A DNA stretch of 64,000 bases from a beta proteobacterium AAP65 (GCA_001295865.1 LJHW01000021.1:28858-92857), one strand, 5' to 3'; shown: positions 1-8,998, counted from the stretch's first letter. Notes: generated from the letters alone by a model not told the origin. Made by a program: numbers and translations.

Positions 1-1170
1 GCGCCCGCCCAGTGCGACGATTTCGGTCATGTTGGTGCTGCTGCCGTCGCCGGTGGCGCCGGTGCGCAGCACGTTCAGGCGGCCGAGCACGCTGTTGGGC
101 TTGAGCTGCGCCTGCGTGGGCAGGTCCACGCCGTTGAAGACGCTGGCGTCCAGCGTCACGGCGGCGTTGCCGAAGCGCACGATGTCGGCGTCGTCGACGA
201 AGGCGTCGCCTTCGTTGCTCATCACGTAGTAGGCCCGGCCGCCGCGGCTGTAGCTGGTGATGGCGTCGGGCATGTACAGGCCCTTGACGGGCACGTTGCG
301 CAGGCTGACGCCGCCGTCCTGGTCGCTGGTGTCGATGGCGTTGCCGGGCAGGCTGTAGTCCTTCTTGCCCAGCGGCAGGATGCGCGTGAACTGGCCGCTC
401 TGCAGGTCGAGTTCGGCGATGGCGTTGTTCTCCTGCAGCGTGACCTGCGCGAAGCGGCCGTCGGGCGAAACGGCGATGTACTCGGGCTCGAAAGCCACCG
501 AAGCCGAGACACCGGCCTGGATGCGCACACCGGCGGCGCGCAGCGCGGCTTCCTGGCCGTCGAAGGCGCCGAAGCCGGCGCTGCTGACGCTGGTGCTCAG
601 GCTGCCGCCAACGCGTGAAACGTCGATCAGGCTCACGCTGCCCACGGGGTTGTTGGCGTCGCTCTGGCGCTCGCCTTCGTTGGCCACCAGCAGGCGTGTG
701 CCGCCGGCCGTCCATGTCAGCATGTCGGGCACCGCGCCCGTGGCCACGCCACCCAGGTGGGCCGCGGCGCCGCCCTGGGCCAGAAAGGTGGCGGTGTCGA
801 AGAACTGCACCGAGCCCGGCAGGCCGGCGTTGCTGCTGTTGGTGAAGGCCACGGCCAGCGTGCTGCCGGCGATGGCGATGCTGTTGACGTTGCCGTAGAC
901 GCTGGTGGCAAAGCTCTGCAGACGCTGGCCCGAGAGGTTCAGCACGTCCAGGCCGTTGCCGCCCACGATCCACAGCGCCGAGGTGCCGGCGTCCCACAGC
1001 GGAATTTCCGACGAGCGGCCCACGGTGGGCTCGACGTTGTGGTTGAAGCTCCACAGCGGCGTCACCGCGGCGATGGGGTTGCTGGCGCTGGCCGAGAAGG
1101 CGGCGGTGGCCAGCGCGAGACCGGCAGCAGCGGCGGCCAGGGTGTGCAGGCGGGGCATCGAGAGTGGCAT
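1..1170 (-). CDS. Choice-of-anchor I family secreted protein (C-terminus cut by window edge)
   Basis: Translating the minus strand from the ATG at 1170 gives 390 codons open to the window edge. The first 30 residues form a signal peptide (LHTLAAAAAGLALATAAFSA). The mature part has repeated beta-propeller-like stretches such as LWIVGGNGLDVLNLSG, LVANEGERQSD and PEYIAVSPDGRFAQVTLQEN, which I recognise as the choice-of-anchor I domain also found beside alkaline-phosphatase-like proteins. The product is probably exported; no enzymatic role is established. An in-frame ATG at 1158 is an equally good start, as neither has a clear ribosome binding site. The C-terminal anchor that would say where it is held lies outside the window. 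Confidence 0.8.
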   Translation of the reverse strand, partial: MPLSMPRLHTLAAAAAGLALATAAFSASASNPIAAVTPLWSFNHNVEPTVGRSSEIPLWDAGTSALWIVGGNGLDVLNLSGQRLQSFATSVYGNVNSIAIAGSTLAVAFTNSSNAGLPGSVQFFDTATFLAQGGAAAHLGGVATGAVPDMLTWTAGGTRLLVANEGERQSDANNPVGSVSLIDVSRVGGSLSTSVSSAGFGAFDGQEAALRAAGVRIQAGVSASVAFEPEYIAVSPDGRFAQVTLQENNAIAELDLQSGQFTRILPLGKKDYSLPGNAIDTSDQDGGVSLRNVPVKGLYMPDAITSYSRGGRAYYVMSNEGDAFVDDADIVRFGNAAVTLDASVFNGVDLPTQAQLKPNSVLGRLNVLRTGATGDGSSTNMTEIVALGGR

Positions 1171-1306
1171 GGCGGCAGCAGGTGGGGTTGGAGGGAACCG
1201 CGCATGCTCAACATCGCGTTTGACAGTGTCGTGACAACCGCCCCCCGCGCCTGCAGGGGCGCGGCGCCGGCGGCGCCTGGGGATGGCCGCACCCGCGGTG
1301 GCGGCC

Positions 1307-1312
1307 TAGAGT
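1307..1312 (+). promoter_or_regulatory. Candidate -10 box TAGAGT
   Basis: TAGAGT lies 50 bases before the start of the 1363 gene. Similar TAGAGT, TAGACT or TACAGT hexamers stand before other genes here (8963, 24240, 25127). No clear -35 box is visible, so the call rests on position and recurrence. Confidence 0.3.
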
Positions 1313-1362
1313 GCCGCCAGCGCTGCGCACCGCCCGCTGCGCCACCCACCCAGGAGCCCGCG

Positions 1363-2181
1363 ATGATCGTCACCCCCGCCAGCAGCCAGCGTTTTGTCAC
1401 CAAGGCCCGCCTGCCGGCGCTGCCGCCGCGCCCACGCAGCCGCAGCGCCGCGGCGCTGGCCGACACACCGCCGCTGCAACTCAAGGCCGCCGACGCACAG
1501 ACGCTGGTGGTCGGCAGCGGCCTCGTGGTGGCGGCGAAGAAGGTGCCGGTGCAGATGCGCGAAGACCTCATCAACTGCACGCTGTTCGCGCAGCTGGTGG
1601 CCACGGCCGAGGTGGGTGAAGCCAGCCAGGCCACGGCCTGGTACACGGCCTACTTCGGCGCGCTGTCGGCGCTGGGCTGGGCGCAGAGCGACCAGCGTTT
1701 CGAGCGTTATGAGTTCAAGAGCAGCGGCGCCATCGCACACGAGGCCGTGCTGCCGGTGGTCTCGGCGCTGCTGGGCCCGCAGGCCAGCGCGCTGGCGGTG
1801 CTGCAGGCGGCCTTCGACGGGCTGAAGACGATGGAGGACAACGCGCCCTGGCTCACGCTCTTCGAGCGCCAGTCGCGCCACGAGCAATCGGCGCACTTCC
1901 AGGTGGCCACGGCCGAGCTCACGCCCGACGGGCTGCTGCAGGTGGCGCTGGCGGCCTTCGAGCTGCAGGCGCACACCGAGCTGACGCAGCTGCTCTTCTT
2001 CAAGTTCAACAAGGCGCGCACGCGGCTGCACTACGCCTCGGGCAAGGCCACCATCTATGAAGCTGCACTGGCCACGCAGCGCGAGGCCCTGGCCACGCGG
2101 CTGGCGGCCTACCGCCAGGCCTACGTGGGGCAGGTGAGGCTGCCGGCGCTGCCCAGGCCTCCCGTGCTGCCGCGCCCGTAA
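1363..2181 (+). CDS. Hypothetical protein, 272 aa
   Basis: I do not recognise this protein. The start at 1363 follows a CAGGAG ribosome binding site at 1351-1356, which rules out longer readings. The first ~45 residues are basic and proline-rich and look disordered. Residues ~60-245 look like a mixed, mainly helical globular domain (EDLINCTLFAQLVATAEVG, WYTAYFGALSALGWAQSDQRFERYEF). The chain ends in a proline-rich tail (LPALPRPPVLPRP) that echoes LPALPPRPRSR near the N-terminus. There is no signal peptide or membrane segment, so it is probably cytoplasmic. It stands alone between a divergent secreted-protein gene and a convergent sirtuin gene. Confidence 0.7.
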   Translation: MIVTPASSQRFVTKARLPALPPRPRSRSAAALADTPPLQLKAADAQTLVVGSGLVVAAKKVPVQMREDLINCTLFAQLVATAEVGEASQATAWYTAYFGALSALGWAQSDQRFERYEFKSSGAIAHEAVLPVVSALLGPQASALAVLQAAFDGLKTMEDNAPWLTLFERQSRHEQSAHFQVATAELTPDGLLQVALAAFELQAHTELTQLLFFKFNKARTRLHYASGKATIYEAALATQREALATRLAAYRQAYVGQVRLPALPRPPVLPRP

Positions 2182-2200
2182 CCGGCCACGGCGGCGGTAC

Positions 2201-3037
2201 TCAGGTCTGCAAGGCCGCGTCCAGGTCGGCCAGCGCTGCGGCCGCGCCCATGGGCAGGCCCACGTCCAGCGCGCTGGGCACGGCGCTCTCTCGCGGGTTG
2301 ATGCGCACCAGGCGCCCGTCGTGCTCCAGCAGCACGCGGTGGCCGAAGTGGCGCACGCTGGGGATGGCGGAGCCGGCGCCCAGCTCCACCACGACGGGCC
2401 GGCGCATGCCCGCCAGCGCCTGCTGCAGCGCGCCGAGCTGGGCCTGGGTGCGCTCTTCGCGCCAGGCGCCGTCGCCGAACATCAGGATGTTGGGCCGCGC
2501 CAGCGCGCCGCAGTGCGGGCAGCTGGGCAGCGGGCCCAGCCAGCGGCAGCGCGCTTCGTCGACGTTCACCGCCAGCGCATCAGCCGGCCAGGGCAGGGCC
2601 TCGCACTCGGTGCACTGCAGCCAGTGGATGCTGCCGTGGCACTCGGCCAGGCGGCGCGGCGCGAAGCCGGCTTTCTGGAACTGCCCGTCGACGTTGGAGG
2701 TGAAGACCCAGGCGCCGTGCTGCAGCCTCGCACCCCAGCGTTGCAGCACCTGGAAGCCGGCGTGCGGCACGGTGCTGCGGTAGAGCTGCAGGCGGTGGCC
2801 GTAGAAGCCCCAGGCCAGGCGCGGCTCGTGCGTGAAGGTGTGCGGCGAGGCCACGTCTTCAAAGGCCAGCCCGGCCTGCTGCAGCGCCGGGTAGGCGCGC
2901 CAGAACCCGGCGCTGCCGCGGAAATCGGGCAGGCCCGAATCGACGCCCATGCCGGCGCCGGCCGTGACGATCAAACCATCGGCCTGCGCCAGCAGTTCTG
3001 CCGCGCGGGCGAGGGCGTGGGCCTGGCTTTCCGGCAT
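2201..3037 (-). CDS. Sir2-family NAD-dependent protein deacylase
   Basis: The 278-aa product has the sirtuin NAD-binding signature near residues 27-41 (GAGMGVDSGLPDFRG), the TSNVDGQFQKAGF segment, the catalytic histidine in ECHGSIHW, and two cysteine pairs (CTEC and CPHCG) that would hold the structural zinc. Sirtuins remove acyl groups from lysine using NAD+. The usual GAGIS in the first motif reads GAGMG here, a modest departure, so the exact acyl preference is open. It starts 12 bases after the stop of the small secreted-protein gene upstream on the same strand, so the two may share a transcript. Confidence 0.92.
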   Translation of the reverse strand: MPESQAHALARAAELLAQADGLIVTAGAGMGVDSGLPDFRGSAGFWRAYPALQQAGLAFEDVASPHTFTHEPRLAWGFYGHRLQLYRSTVPHAGFQVLQRWGARLQHGAWVFTSNVDGQFQKAGFAPRRLAECHGSIHWLQCTECEALPWPADALAVNVDEARCRWLGPLPSCPHCGALARPNILMFGDGAWREERTQAQLGALQQALAGMRRPVVVELGAGSAIPSVRHFGHRVLLEHDGRLVRINPRESAVPSALDVGLPMGAAAALADLDAALQT

Positions 3038-3049
3038 GGGCCGGGCGCG

Positions 3050-3502
3050 TCAGGGTGTCTTGCGGCTGGGCTCGAAGGCCGGCAGCGGCACGGCGCGCAG
3101 CAGGTCGTTGCCGGTGAGGTCTTGCGCATCGGGGAAAACGGCGCGCCAGACATCGCGCAGCCCGCCGTCTTCGAGCGTGACCACGCTCTCGTAAGCGAAG
3201 TCGTAGCCGGTGATGGTGAAGCCGTGGCCGCGGCACACGGCCTTGCCACCGCCCAGCACGCAGCGCGCCGACCAGACCGAGGCTTCATCCTTGCCCTGCA
3301 GCACCAGGTGCTTGGGGAACTGCTTGATCAGCGTGACCGAGCCAGGCCGCGCCCACACGCCTTCGAAGCGCAGGTCTTGCGCCACGGGGTTGCGGCTGCC
3401 GGCGGTGGGGGTTTGCGCCGCGGCGGGCAACGACAGCGCAGCCAGCAACACCGGGAGCAGGGGCGCGGCCAAGGCGGCCGGGCGGAGCGGGTGGGGCTTC
3501 AT
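3050..3502 (-). CDS. Small secreted protein of unknown function, 150 aa
   Basis: Reading from the ATG at 3502, preceded by AAGGAGA, gives a protein with a clear cleavable signal peptide (residues ~1-30, ending PAAAQT). The mature ~120 residues contain two cysteines (ARCVLGGGKAVCRGH) that could form a disulfide, and the stretch FTITGYDFAYESVVTLEDGGLRD. I do not recognise a family. It is probably periplasmic and precedes the sirtuin gene by 12 bases. A longer frame upstream of 3502 lacks both a signal peptide and a ribosome binding site. Confidence 0.75.
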   Translation of the reverse strand: MKPHPLRPAALAAPLLPVLLAALSLPAAAQTPTAGSRNPVAQDLRFEGVWARPGSVTLIKQFPKHLVLQGKDEASVWSARCVLGGGKAVCRGHGFTITGYDFAYESVVTLEDGGLRDVWRAVFPDAQDLTGNDLLRAVPLPAFEPSRKTP

Positions 3503-3615
3503 GGGGTCTCCTTCCTGAACGCGAACCGCCTTCTGGGTGCGGGGCTCGGGCCGATCTCGGCGAGCGTGCACTCTACGGCAGACGGCAGCGCTCGGGCACC
3601 CCCTGCGCGGCCCGC

Positions 3616-4260
3616 TCACTTCGGCGGTTCGCGCCCTGCGGGGGGTGCCGGCGAGGGGCGGCGCGGCCAGTCGGCCCAGGTCACGCGGCGCGCAAAACGC
3701 GAGCCGGGCCAGAAGCCGATCACGAGCCCGGCGATCGGCCAGTAGACAGCGTGGAACACCCAGCCGCCCGCCAAGCTGGCCCACACCTGCTGCGCCAGGC
3801 TGCGGGCGTAAACCACCTGGCCCTCACGCTCCAGCCGCAGCAGTGTGCCGGCGGTGGGCGCCAGGCCCAGCACCGAGGCCACCGAGGGCATGGCGGCGTA
3901 ACGCAGCGTCACCTCGCCGGGCTGCAACAGGCGCGCGCGGCAGCTGTAGGGCACGCCCAGCAGGTCGACCTGGCAGCCCAGGTGCACATCCCCCAAGCGG
4001 ATGACGTCTGCACACTTCACCAGGCAGACACGGGCCACCTCCAGCCGCCCCGAGAGCGTTTGCACGGCCGGCTGGAAGAGCGGCACGCTGAGCCACAGCG
4101 AGAGCAGCGCCGGCGGCGCGGCCACCATGAAGATGCGCAGCCAGGGGGTGGGGACCGGCACCGCAGCACCGGCCGTGTTGCTCTCGGCAGTGGGCGCTTC
4201 AGGCGCGACGGGCGCGGGGCTTGGCGACGGCGACGGAGGGGGCGGCGGCATGGCCGGCAT
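3616..4260 (-). CDS. Hypothetical membrane protein, 214 aa
   Basis: The product begins with a proline/serine-rich, low-complexity stretch of about 40 residues, followed by a hydrophobic segment (IFMVAAPPALLSLWLSVPLF, ~43-62). A middle domain of about 90 residues contains three cysteines (CLVKCADV, LGCQVDL), then comes a second membrane segment (AVYWPIAGLVIGFWPG) and a basic proline-rich tail. This suggests an inner-membrane protein with a periplasmic domain between two helices. I do not recognise a family. The first 62 bases overlap the end of the LacI gene in another frame, and no ribosome binding site is visible, so the start may be later than 4260. Confidence 0.6.
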   Translation of the reverse strand: MPAMPPPPPSPSPSPAPVAPEAPTAESNTAGAAVPVPTPWLRIFMVAAPPALLSLWLSVPLFQPAVQTLSGRLEVARVCLVKCADVIRLGDVHLGCQVDLLGVPYSCRARLLQPGEVTLRYAAMPSVASVLGLAPTAGTLLRLEREGQVVYARSLAQQVWASLAGGWVFHAVYWPIAGLVIGFWPGSRFARRVTWADWPRRPSPAPPAGREPPK

Positions 4261-5314
4261 TCTGCGGCGGCGCGCCGCAGGATGCCCGCACCACCAGGCG
4301 CGGCACAGGCGCCGCCGCCGGGGCCGCCAGCGCTGCGCCCGGGCGCAGCTGCGCCAGCAGCAGCTGCACCGCCTGCCGGCCGTGGGCCGCGGGGTCGGTG
4401 TGCACGGTGCTCAGCGGCGGGTCGGCAAAGGGCGCCAGCGGGATGTCGTCGTAACCCACCACGGCCACGTCTTGCGGCACGCGGCGCCCGGCTTCTCGCA
4501 GCGCGCGCAGCACACCGAAGGCGATGGTGTCGTTGCCCGCGAACAGCGCCGTGAAGGGCACCCCACGCGCCAGCAGGCGGCGCGTGGCAAGGTAGCCGCT
4601 TTCGGCGCTGATGTCGGCATGCGCCAGCCAGGCGGCATCGGGCGTGATGCCGCGCGCCTGCAGCGCTTCGCGCCAGCCGCGTTCACGCTGGTTCACGCTG
4701 TGGAACTCGGGCTGCGCGTAGTTCACGAAGGCCACACAGCGGTGGCCGAGGTCGAGCAGGTGGTCCACCGCCAGGCGCGCCGAGCGGCCGGTGTCGTCGC
4801 CCATGGTGTGGAAACCCGCGGCATCGGGCAGCGCACAGCCGAACACCACCAGCGGCACCCCGCCGGCGCGCAGCTGCTGCAGGTGCTCGATCTCGGCGGT
4901 GCGCAGGTGCGCAACGATCAGCCCGTCGATGCGCCGGCCGCGCACCAGGCGCAGAAAGCCGCCGGGCTCGCGGCCCTCGTCTTCGGTGCTCTCGATCAGC
5001 AGCGCCAGGCCGTGGTGGTGGCACTCGGCGTTGATGCTGGCCACCAGCTGCGCGAGAAAAGCGTCCACCGCGAGGTGGGCCATGCGCGGCACCACGAGTG
5101 CCACCGTGCCCGTGGCGCCACCGGCCAGCATGCGCGCGGCGGCATGGGGCTCGTAACCCATCTCGCGCGCCACGGCGAGCACACGTTCGCGCGTGGCCTC
5201 GCTGATGCCGCGGTCGCGCACGTCGTTGAGCACAAAAGACACCGTGGTGCGCGAAACACCGGCGCGCCGCGCCACCTCGGCGCTGCTGGGCTGGGGGCGG
5301 GGCGGCGGGCTCAT
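4199..5314 (-). CDS. LacI-family transcriptional regulator of the galactose unit
   Basis: The 371-aa product has an N-terminal LacI helix-turn-helix (residues ~10-55: SSAEVARRAGVSRTTVSFVL, then VLAVAREMGYEPHAAARML). A periplasmic-binding-protein-like sensor domain follows (VALVVPRMAHLAVDAF, DGLIVAHLR, FAGNDTIAFGVLRAL, VVGYDDIPLAPFADPPLSTV). It is transcribed away from the ABC ATPase-galT-galK genes, with a perfect palindrome in between, so it very probably represses them until a sugar ligand, perhaps galactose or a galactoside, binds. The C-terminal ~30 residues are a low-complexity extension beyond the usual family end and overlap the next gene. Confidence 0.9.
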   Translation of the reverse strand: MSPPPRPQPSSAEVARRAGVSRTTVSFVLNDVRDRGISEATRERVLAVAREMGYEPHAAARMLAGGATGTVALVVPRMAHLAVDAFLAQLVASINAECHHHGLALLIESTEDEGREPGGFLRLVRGRRIDGLIVAHLRTAEIEHLQQLRAGGVPLVVFGCALPDAAGFHTMGDDTGRSARLAVDHLLDLGHRCVAFVNYAQPEFHSVNQRERGWREALQARGITPDAAWLAHADISAESGYLATRRLLARGVPFTALFAGNDTIAFGVLRALREAGRRVPQDVAVVGYDDIPLAPFADPPLSTVHTDPAAHGRQAVQLLLAQLRPGAALAAPAAAPVPRLVVRASCGAPPQNAGHAAAPSVAVAKPRARRA

Positions 5315-5323
5315 CGAGGCATG

Positions 5324-5337
5324 CTAACGCGCTTCAG
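5324..5337. promoter_or_regulatory. Imperfect second LacI-type operator
   Basis: CTAACGCGCTTCAG keeps the first nine bases of the perfect palindrome at 5381-5394 and degrades in the second half. It is 57 bases from that site and ten bases before the LacI start codon, which suits autoregulation or a repression loop. Confidence 0.45.
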
Positions 5338-5376
5338 GTGGGCAGGGTCTTGAGACACCTTCATGCGTTTCACCGC

Positions 5377-5394
5377 TAGACTAACGCGCGTTAG
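5377..5394 (+). promoter_or_regulatory. Perfect LacI-family operator overlapping a candidate -10 box
   Basis: CTAACGCGCGTTAG at 5381-5394 is a perfect 14-bp inverted repeat with the central CG typical of LacI/GalR operators. It overlaps the hexamer TAGACT at 5377-5382, a likely -10 box of the ABC ATPase-galT-galK operon, so a bound repressor would cover the transcription start. No convincing -35 element was found at 16-18 bp. Confidence 0.7.
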
Positions 5395-5447
5395 ACAACC
5401 CGGCAGGCCCCAACGCTGCCGCCGCCCGCTCCAAGACCAAGCGCACC

Positions 5448-6596
5448 ATGGCCGACATCCAGCTGCAGAACATCCAGAAGTCCTACGGGGCCGTGCAAGT
5501 CATCCGCAACGTCGATCTGCACATCGCCGATGGCGAGTTCTGCGTCTTCGTCGGCCCCAGCGGCTGCGGCAAGAGCACGCTGCTGCGCATGGTGGCGGGG
5601 CTGGAAGACATCACCGGCGGCGAGCTGCTCATCGGCGGCCAGCGCATGAACAGCGTGCCACCGGCGCGCCGCGGCGTGGCCATGGTGTTCCAGAGCTACG
5701 CGCTCTTTCCGCACCTGAGCGTGCGCGAGAACCTCGCTTTCGGCCTGACGCTGGCCAAACGCCCGGCCGAAGAAATCGAACGCAAGGTGGCCGAGGCCGC
5801 GCGCGTGCTGCAGCTCGAGCCCCTGCTCGACCGCAAGCCCAAGCAGCTCTCGGGCGGCCAGCGCCAGCGGGTGGCCATCGGCCGCGCCATCGTGCGCGAA
5901 CCGGGGGTGTTTCTCTTCGACGAGCCGCTGTCCAACCTCGATGCTTCGCTGCGCGTGCAGACGCGTTTCGAGATCGCACGGCTGCACCGCGAGTACGGCC
6001 GCGCCAGCATGGTCTACGTCACGCACGACCAGGTGGAGGCCATGACGCTGGCCGACCGCATCTTGCTGCTCAACGCCGGTGATGCCGTGCTGACGGAAGG
6101 CAGCGTGGCGCAGTGCGGCAGCCCGCTGGAGCTTTACCACCGGCCGCGTTCGCTGTTCGTGGCCGGCTTCATCGGCAGCCCGAAGATGAATTTCCTGCCC
6201 GGCACGCTGCTGGAAGCCGGGCCGGCGCTGGCACGTGTGCAGCTGCCCGGCGGTGAAGTGCTGGAAGCCGCGGTAGACGCCCGCCGCCTGGCGCCCGGCG
6301 CGGCCGTCACGCTGGGCCTGCGGCCCGAACACGCGGTGCTGGGCAACAGCGTACAGCACCTGGTGCGCCCGGTGCGCTGGCAAGAGCGCCTGGGCGAGGC
6401 CACCTACCTCTACCTCGATGGCAGCGGCACCGAAGCGCCGCTGATCGTGAAAGCCCCCGGCGCCACCCACGCCCAGCCCGGCCACCGCATCGCCTTCGGC
6501 CTGCCGGCGGCAGCGCTGCATTGTTTCGACGCCCAGGGCCAGGCCCTGCCGCGCTGCGTGGCCGACGAAGACATCACGCTGCCCGTGGCGGCTTGA
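5448..6596 (+). CDS. Sugar ABC transporter ATP-binding protein (MalK/UgpC type)
   Basis: This 382-aa protein is the cytoplasmic ATPase of a carbohydrate importer. It has Walker [10 protein letters not shown] (36-44), the Q-loop in [14 protein letters not shown], the ABC signature LSGGQRQR, Walker [13 protein letters not shown] and the H-loop [13 protein letters not shown]-terminal MalK-like beta-barrel domain follows (~235-370, with [13 protein letters not shown]). It is first in the operon, 14 bases before galT, which suggests galactoside uptake. No permease or binding-protein gene is nearby, so it must serve permeases encoded elsewhere. Confidence 0.92.
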   Translation: MADIQLQNIQKSYGAVQVIRNVDLHIADGEFCVFVGPSGCGKSTLLRMVAGLEDITGGELLIGGQRMNSVPPARRGVAMVFQSYALFPHLSVRENLAFGLTLAKRPAEEIERKVAEAARVLQLEPLLDRKPKQLSGGQRQRVAIGRAIVREPGVFLFDEPLSNLDASLRVQTRFEIARLHREYGRASMVYVTHDQVEAMTLADRILLLNAGDAVLTEGSVAQCGSPLELYHRPRSLFVAGFIGSPKMNFLPGTLLEAGPALARVQLPGGEVLEAAVDARRLAPGAAVTLGLRPEHAVLGNSVQHLVRPVRWQERLGEATYLYLDGSGTEAPLIVKAPGATHAQPGHRIAFGLPAAALHCFDAQGQALPRCVADEDITLPVAA

Positions 6597-6610
6597 AGAG
6601 GCGGGGCCCC

Positions 6611-7672
6611 ATGCACTTCGACCCCGCCGAACACAGCCACCGCCGCCGCAACCCGCTGACCGGCCGCTGGGTGCTGGTGTCGCCGCACCGCGGCCGCCGC
6701 CCCTGGCAGGGCCGGCAAGAAGCGCGCAGCGACGCCGAGCTGCCCGCGCACGACCCGCACTGCTACCTGTGCGCCGGCAATGTGCGTGTCAACGGCGAAC
6801 ACAACCCGGCCTACACCGGCACCCACGTCTTCACCAACGACCACGCGGCCTTGATGCCCGAAGTGCCCGCCCCCGCGCTGGCTGGCGACGACGCCCTCTT
6901 CACGCTGCAGCCCGCCGCCGGCACCAGCCGCGTGATCTGCTTTTCACCCGACCACGCGCGCACGCTGCCCGAACTGGAGGCGCCGGCGCTGCAGGCCGTG
7001 GTGGACACCTGGTGCGCGCAGTCCGCAGAACTCGGGCAGCACTGGCGCTGGGTGCAGGTGTTCGAGAACAAGGGCGAGCTGATGGGCTGCTCGCAGCCGC
7101 ACCCACACGGCCAGGTGTGGGCCTGCGACTTCTTGCCCGAAGAAGCCGCCGCCGAAGACGAGCACCAGCGCGAGTTCCACGCGCGCACCGGCCGCCCGCT
7201 GCTGCTGGACGTGGCCGCGCGTGAAGCCGGCGGCCCGCGCGAGGTGCTGGCCAGCGAACACTGGCTCGCCATCGTGCCCTTCTGGGCCACCTGGCCTTTC
7301 GAGACCCTGCTGCTGCCGCGTTTTGCCGTGCAGCGCCTGCCGCAGTTGAACGCCGCGCAGCGCGCCGACCTGGCCGAGGTGCTGCGCCGCCTGACCACGC
7401 GCTACGACAACCTCTTCGAGTGCAGCTTTCCGTATTCGATGGGCTGGCACGGCGCGCCTTTCGACGGGCAAGACGCCGCGCCCTGGCAGCTGCACGCGCA
7501 CTTCTACCCGCCGCTGCTGCGCTCGGCCACGGTGCGCAAGTTCATGGTCGGCTTCGAGATGCTGGCCGAGGCCCAGCGCGACCTCACGCCCGAACAGGCC
7601 GCCGAACGCCTGCGCGCGCTGCCCGATCTTCATTACCGCCGCCGCAGCGGCCCGCAAGGCCATCACCGCTGA
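6611..7672 (+). CDS. galT: Galactose-1-phosphate uridylyltransferase
   Basis: The 353-aa product exchanges UMP between UDP-glucose and galactose-1-phosphate in the Leloir pathway. It has the N-terminal [14 protein letters not shown] motif, the zinc-site pair CYLC, and the active-site HPHGQVW near residue 163, whose second histidine carries the uridylyl group. The C-terminal [11 protein letters not shown] motif completes the family pattern, and the length is typical. The ATG at 6611 is preferred because family alignments begin at MHFDPAEH. The gene lies 14 bases after the ABC ATPase gene and 7 before galK. Confidence 0.95.
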   Translation: MHFDPAEHSHRRRNPLTGRWVLVSPHRGRRPWQGRQEARSDAELPAHDPHCYLCAGNVRVNGEHNPAYTGTHVFTNDHAALMPEVPAPALAGDDALFTLQPAAGTSRVICFSPDHARTLPELEAPALQAVVDTWCAQSAELGQHWRWVQVFENKGELMGCSQPHPHGQVWACDFLPEEAAAEDEHQREFHARTGRPLLLDVAAREAGGPREVLASEHWLAIVPFWATWPFETLLLPRFAVQRLPQLNAAQRADLAEVLRRLTTRYDNLFECSFPYSMGWHGAPFDGQDAAPWQLHAHFYPPLLRSATVRKFMVGFEMLAEAQRDLTPEQAAERLRALPDLHYRRRSGPQGHHR

Positions 7673-7679
7673 ACCCGCC

Positions 7680-8876
7680 ATGACGAGCACCCCGCTGCAC
7701 ACCCGCGTGGCCCACGCCTTCACGCAAGCCCATGGCGGCGCGCCCACACTGTGGGTGCGCGCGCCCGGGCGTGTGAACCTGATCGGCGAACACACCGACT
7801 ACAACGCCGGCTTCGTGCTGCCCTGCGCCATCGACCGCCAGACCCTGGTGGCCGCGCGCCCGCGCAGCGACGGGCAGCTGTGCGTGGTGGCCGCCGATGT
7901 CGACGGCGCCTTCGACGAGTTCAACACCCAGGCCACCGTGCCGCACCGCGCCGATGCGCCCTGGGCCAACTACGTGCGCGGCGTGGTGGCGGTGCTGCAG
8001 GCGCAGCTGGCCGCCAGCGGCACGGCGCTGCAGGGCGCCGACCTCGCGATCGCCGGCGATGTGCCGCAGGGCGCGGGCCTGTCCTCGTCGGCCAGCCTGG
8101 AAGTGGCGGTGCTGCACACGCTGAACACGCTGCAGGGCCTGGGCCTGGCGCGCCCGGCGATGGCGCTGCTGGCGCAGCGCGCCGAGAACAGCTTCGTCGG
8201 CTGCCAGTGCGGCATCATGGACCAGATGATCTCGGCCTGCGGCGAGGCCGGCCACGCGCTGCTGATCGATTGCCGCAGCCTGGAAACGCGCGCCGTGCCG
8301 CTGCCTTCAGGCCTGGCGGTGGTGATCGTGCATACGCGCGTGCAGCGCGGGCTGGTCGACAGCGCCTACAACGAACGCCGCCGCCAGTGCGAGGCGGCCG
8401 CCGCCCACTACGGCGTGCCGGCGCTGCGCGACCTGAACCTGGCGCAGCTGCAAGCCGGCAGGGCGGGTCTGGACCCCACCACCTACCGCCGTGCGCGCCA
8501 CATCGTCACCGAGAACCAGCGCACGCTGGAGGCCGCCGAAGCCCTGGCCGCGGGCGACCTGCGCCGGCTGGGCGTGCTGATGGCGGCCTCGCACGTTTCG
8601 ATGCGCGACGACTTCGAGATCACGCACCCTGCGGTGGACCGGCTGGTGGCCATCGCCCAGACGGCCATCGGGCCCGAGGGCGGCGCGCGCATGACGGGCG
8701 GCGGCTTCGGCGGCTGCATCGTGGCGCTGCTGCCGCAAGCGCGCGTGGCGGCGCTGCAGGCGCGCATCGCCGCCGAGTACCGCGCGCCCAGCGGCGAGGC
8801 CGCGCCGGTGTGGGTGTGCCAGGCGGCGGGCGGTGTGGGGGTGGTGGGCGGCGAGCACACCGCCGCGGCCGCCTGA
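7680..8876 (+). CDS. galK: Galactokinase
   Basis: The 398-aa product phosphorylates galactose with ATP, supplying the substrate of galT. The galactokinase signature GRVNLIGEHTDYNAGFVLP, the GHMP kinase ATP loop PQGAGLSSSASLE and the C-terminal GGGFGGCIVALL are all present. It closes the operon, 7 bases after galT. The third Leloir enzyme, galE, is not in the window, and galM is also absent. The mutual fit of transporter ATPase, galT, galK and a divergent LacI regulator makes a galactose or galactoside utilisation unit very likely. Confidence 0.95.
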   Translation: MTSTPLHTRVAHAFTQAHGGAPTLWVRAPGRVNLIGEHTDYNAGFVLPCAIDRQTLVAARPRSDGQLCVVAADVDGAFDEFNTQATVPHRADAPWANYVRGVVAVLQAQLAASGTALQGADLAIAGDVPQGAGLSSSASLEVAVLHTLNTLQGLGLARPAMALLAQRAENSFVGCQCGIMDQMISACGEAGHALLIDCRSLETRAVPLPSGLAVVIVHTRVQRGLVDSAYNERRRQCEAAAAHYGVPALRDLNLAQLQAGRAGLDPTTYRRARHIVTENQRTLEAAEALAAGDLRRLGVLMAASHVSMRDDFEITHPAVDRLVAIAQTAIGPEGGARMTGGGFGGCIVALLPQARVAALQARIAAEYRAPSGEAAPVWVCQAAGGVGVVGGEHTAAAA

Positions 8877-8936
8877 GCGCGGCGCGACGGGCGCAAGGCT
8901 GAACGTCGCCCGGGCCGGGCCAGTGCGGCCCTGGGG

Positions 8937-8960
8937 CCCCCGGCCGGCTGAGGCCGGGGG
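8937..8960. terminator. Strong GC hairpin after galK
   Basis: CCCCCGGCC at 8937-8945 and GGCCGGGGG at 8952-8960 form a perfect 9-bp stem with a 6-base loop. There is no T-tract directly after it, so it is a hairpin that could slow or end galK transcription rather than a textbook terminator. Confidence 0.35.
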
Positions 8961-8962
8961 TG

Positions 8963-8968
8963 TAGAGT
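8963..8968 (+). promoter_or_regulatory. Candidate -10 box TAGAGT of the motor-like operon
   Basis: TAGAGT lies 31 bases before the DUF3348 start, in the same position as hexamers before other genes in this window. No clear -35 box is visible because the region upstream is a GC hairpin. Confidence 0.3.
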
Positions 8969-8998
8969 GGCGGGTTTTTCGTCCCACCGACCCCCCGC

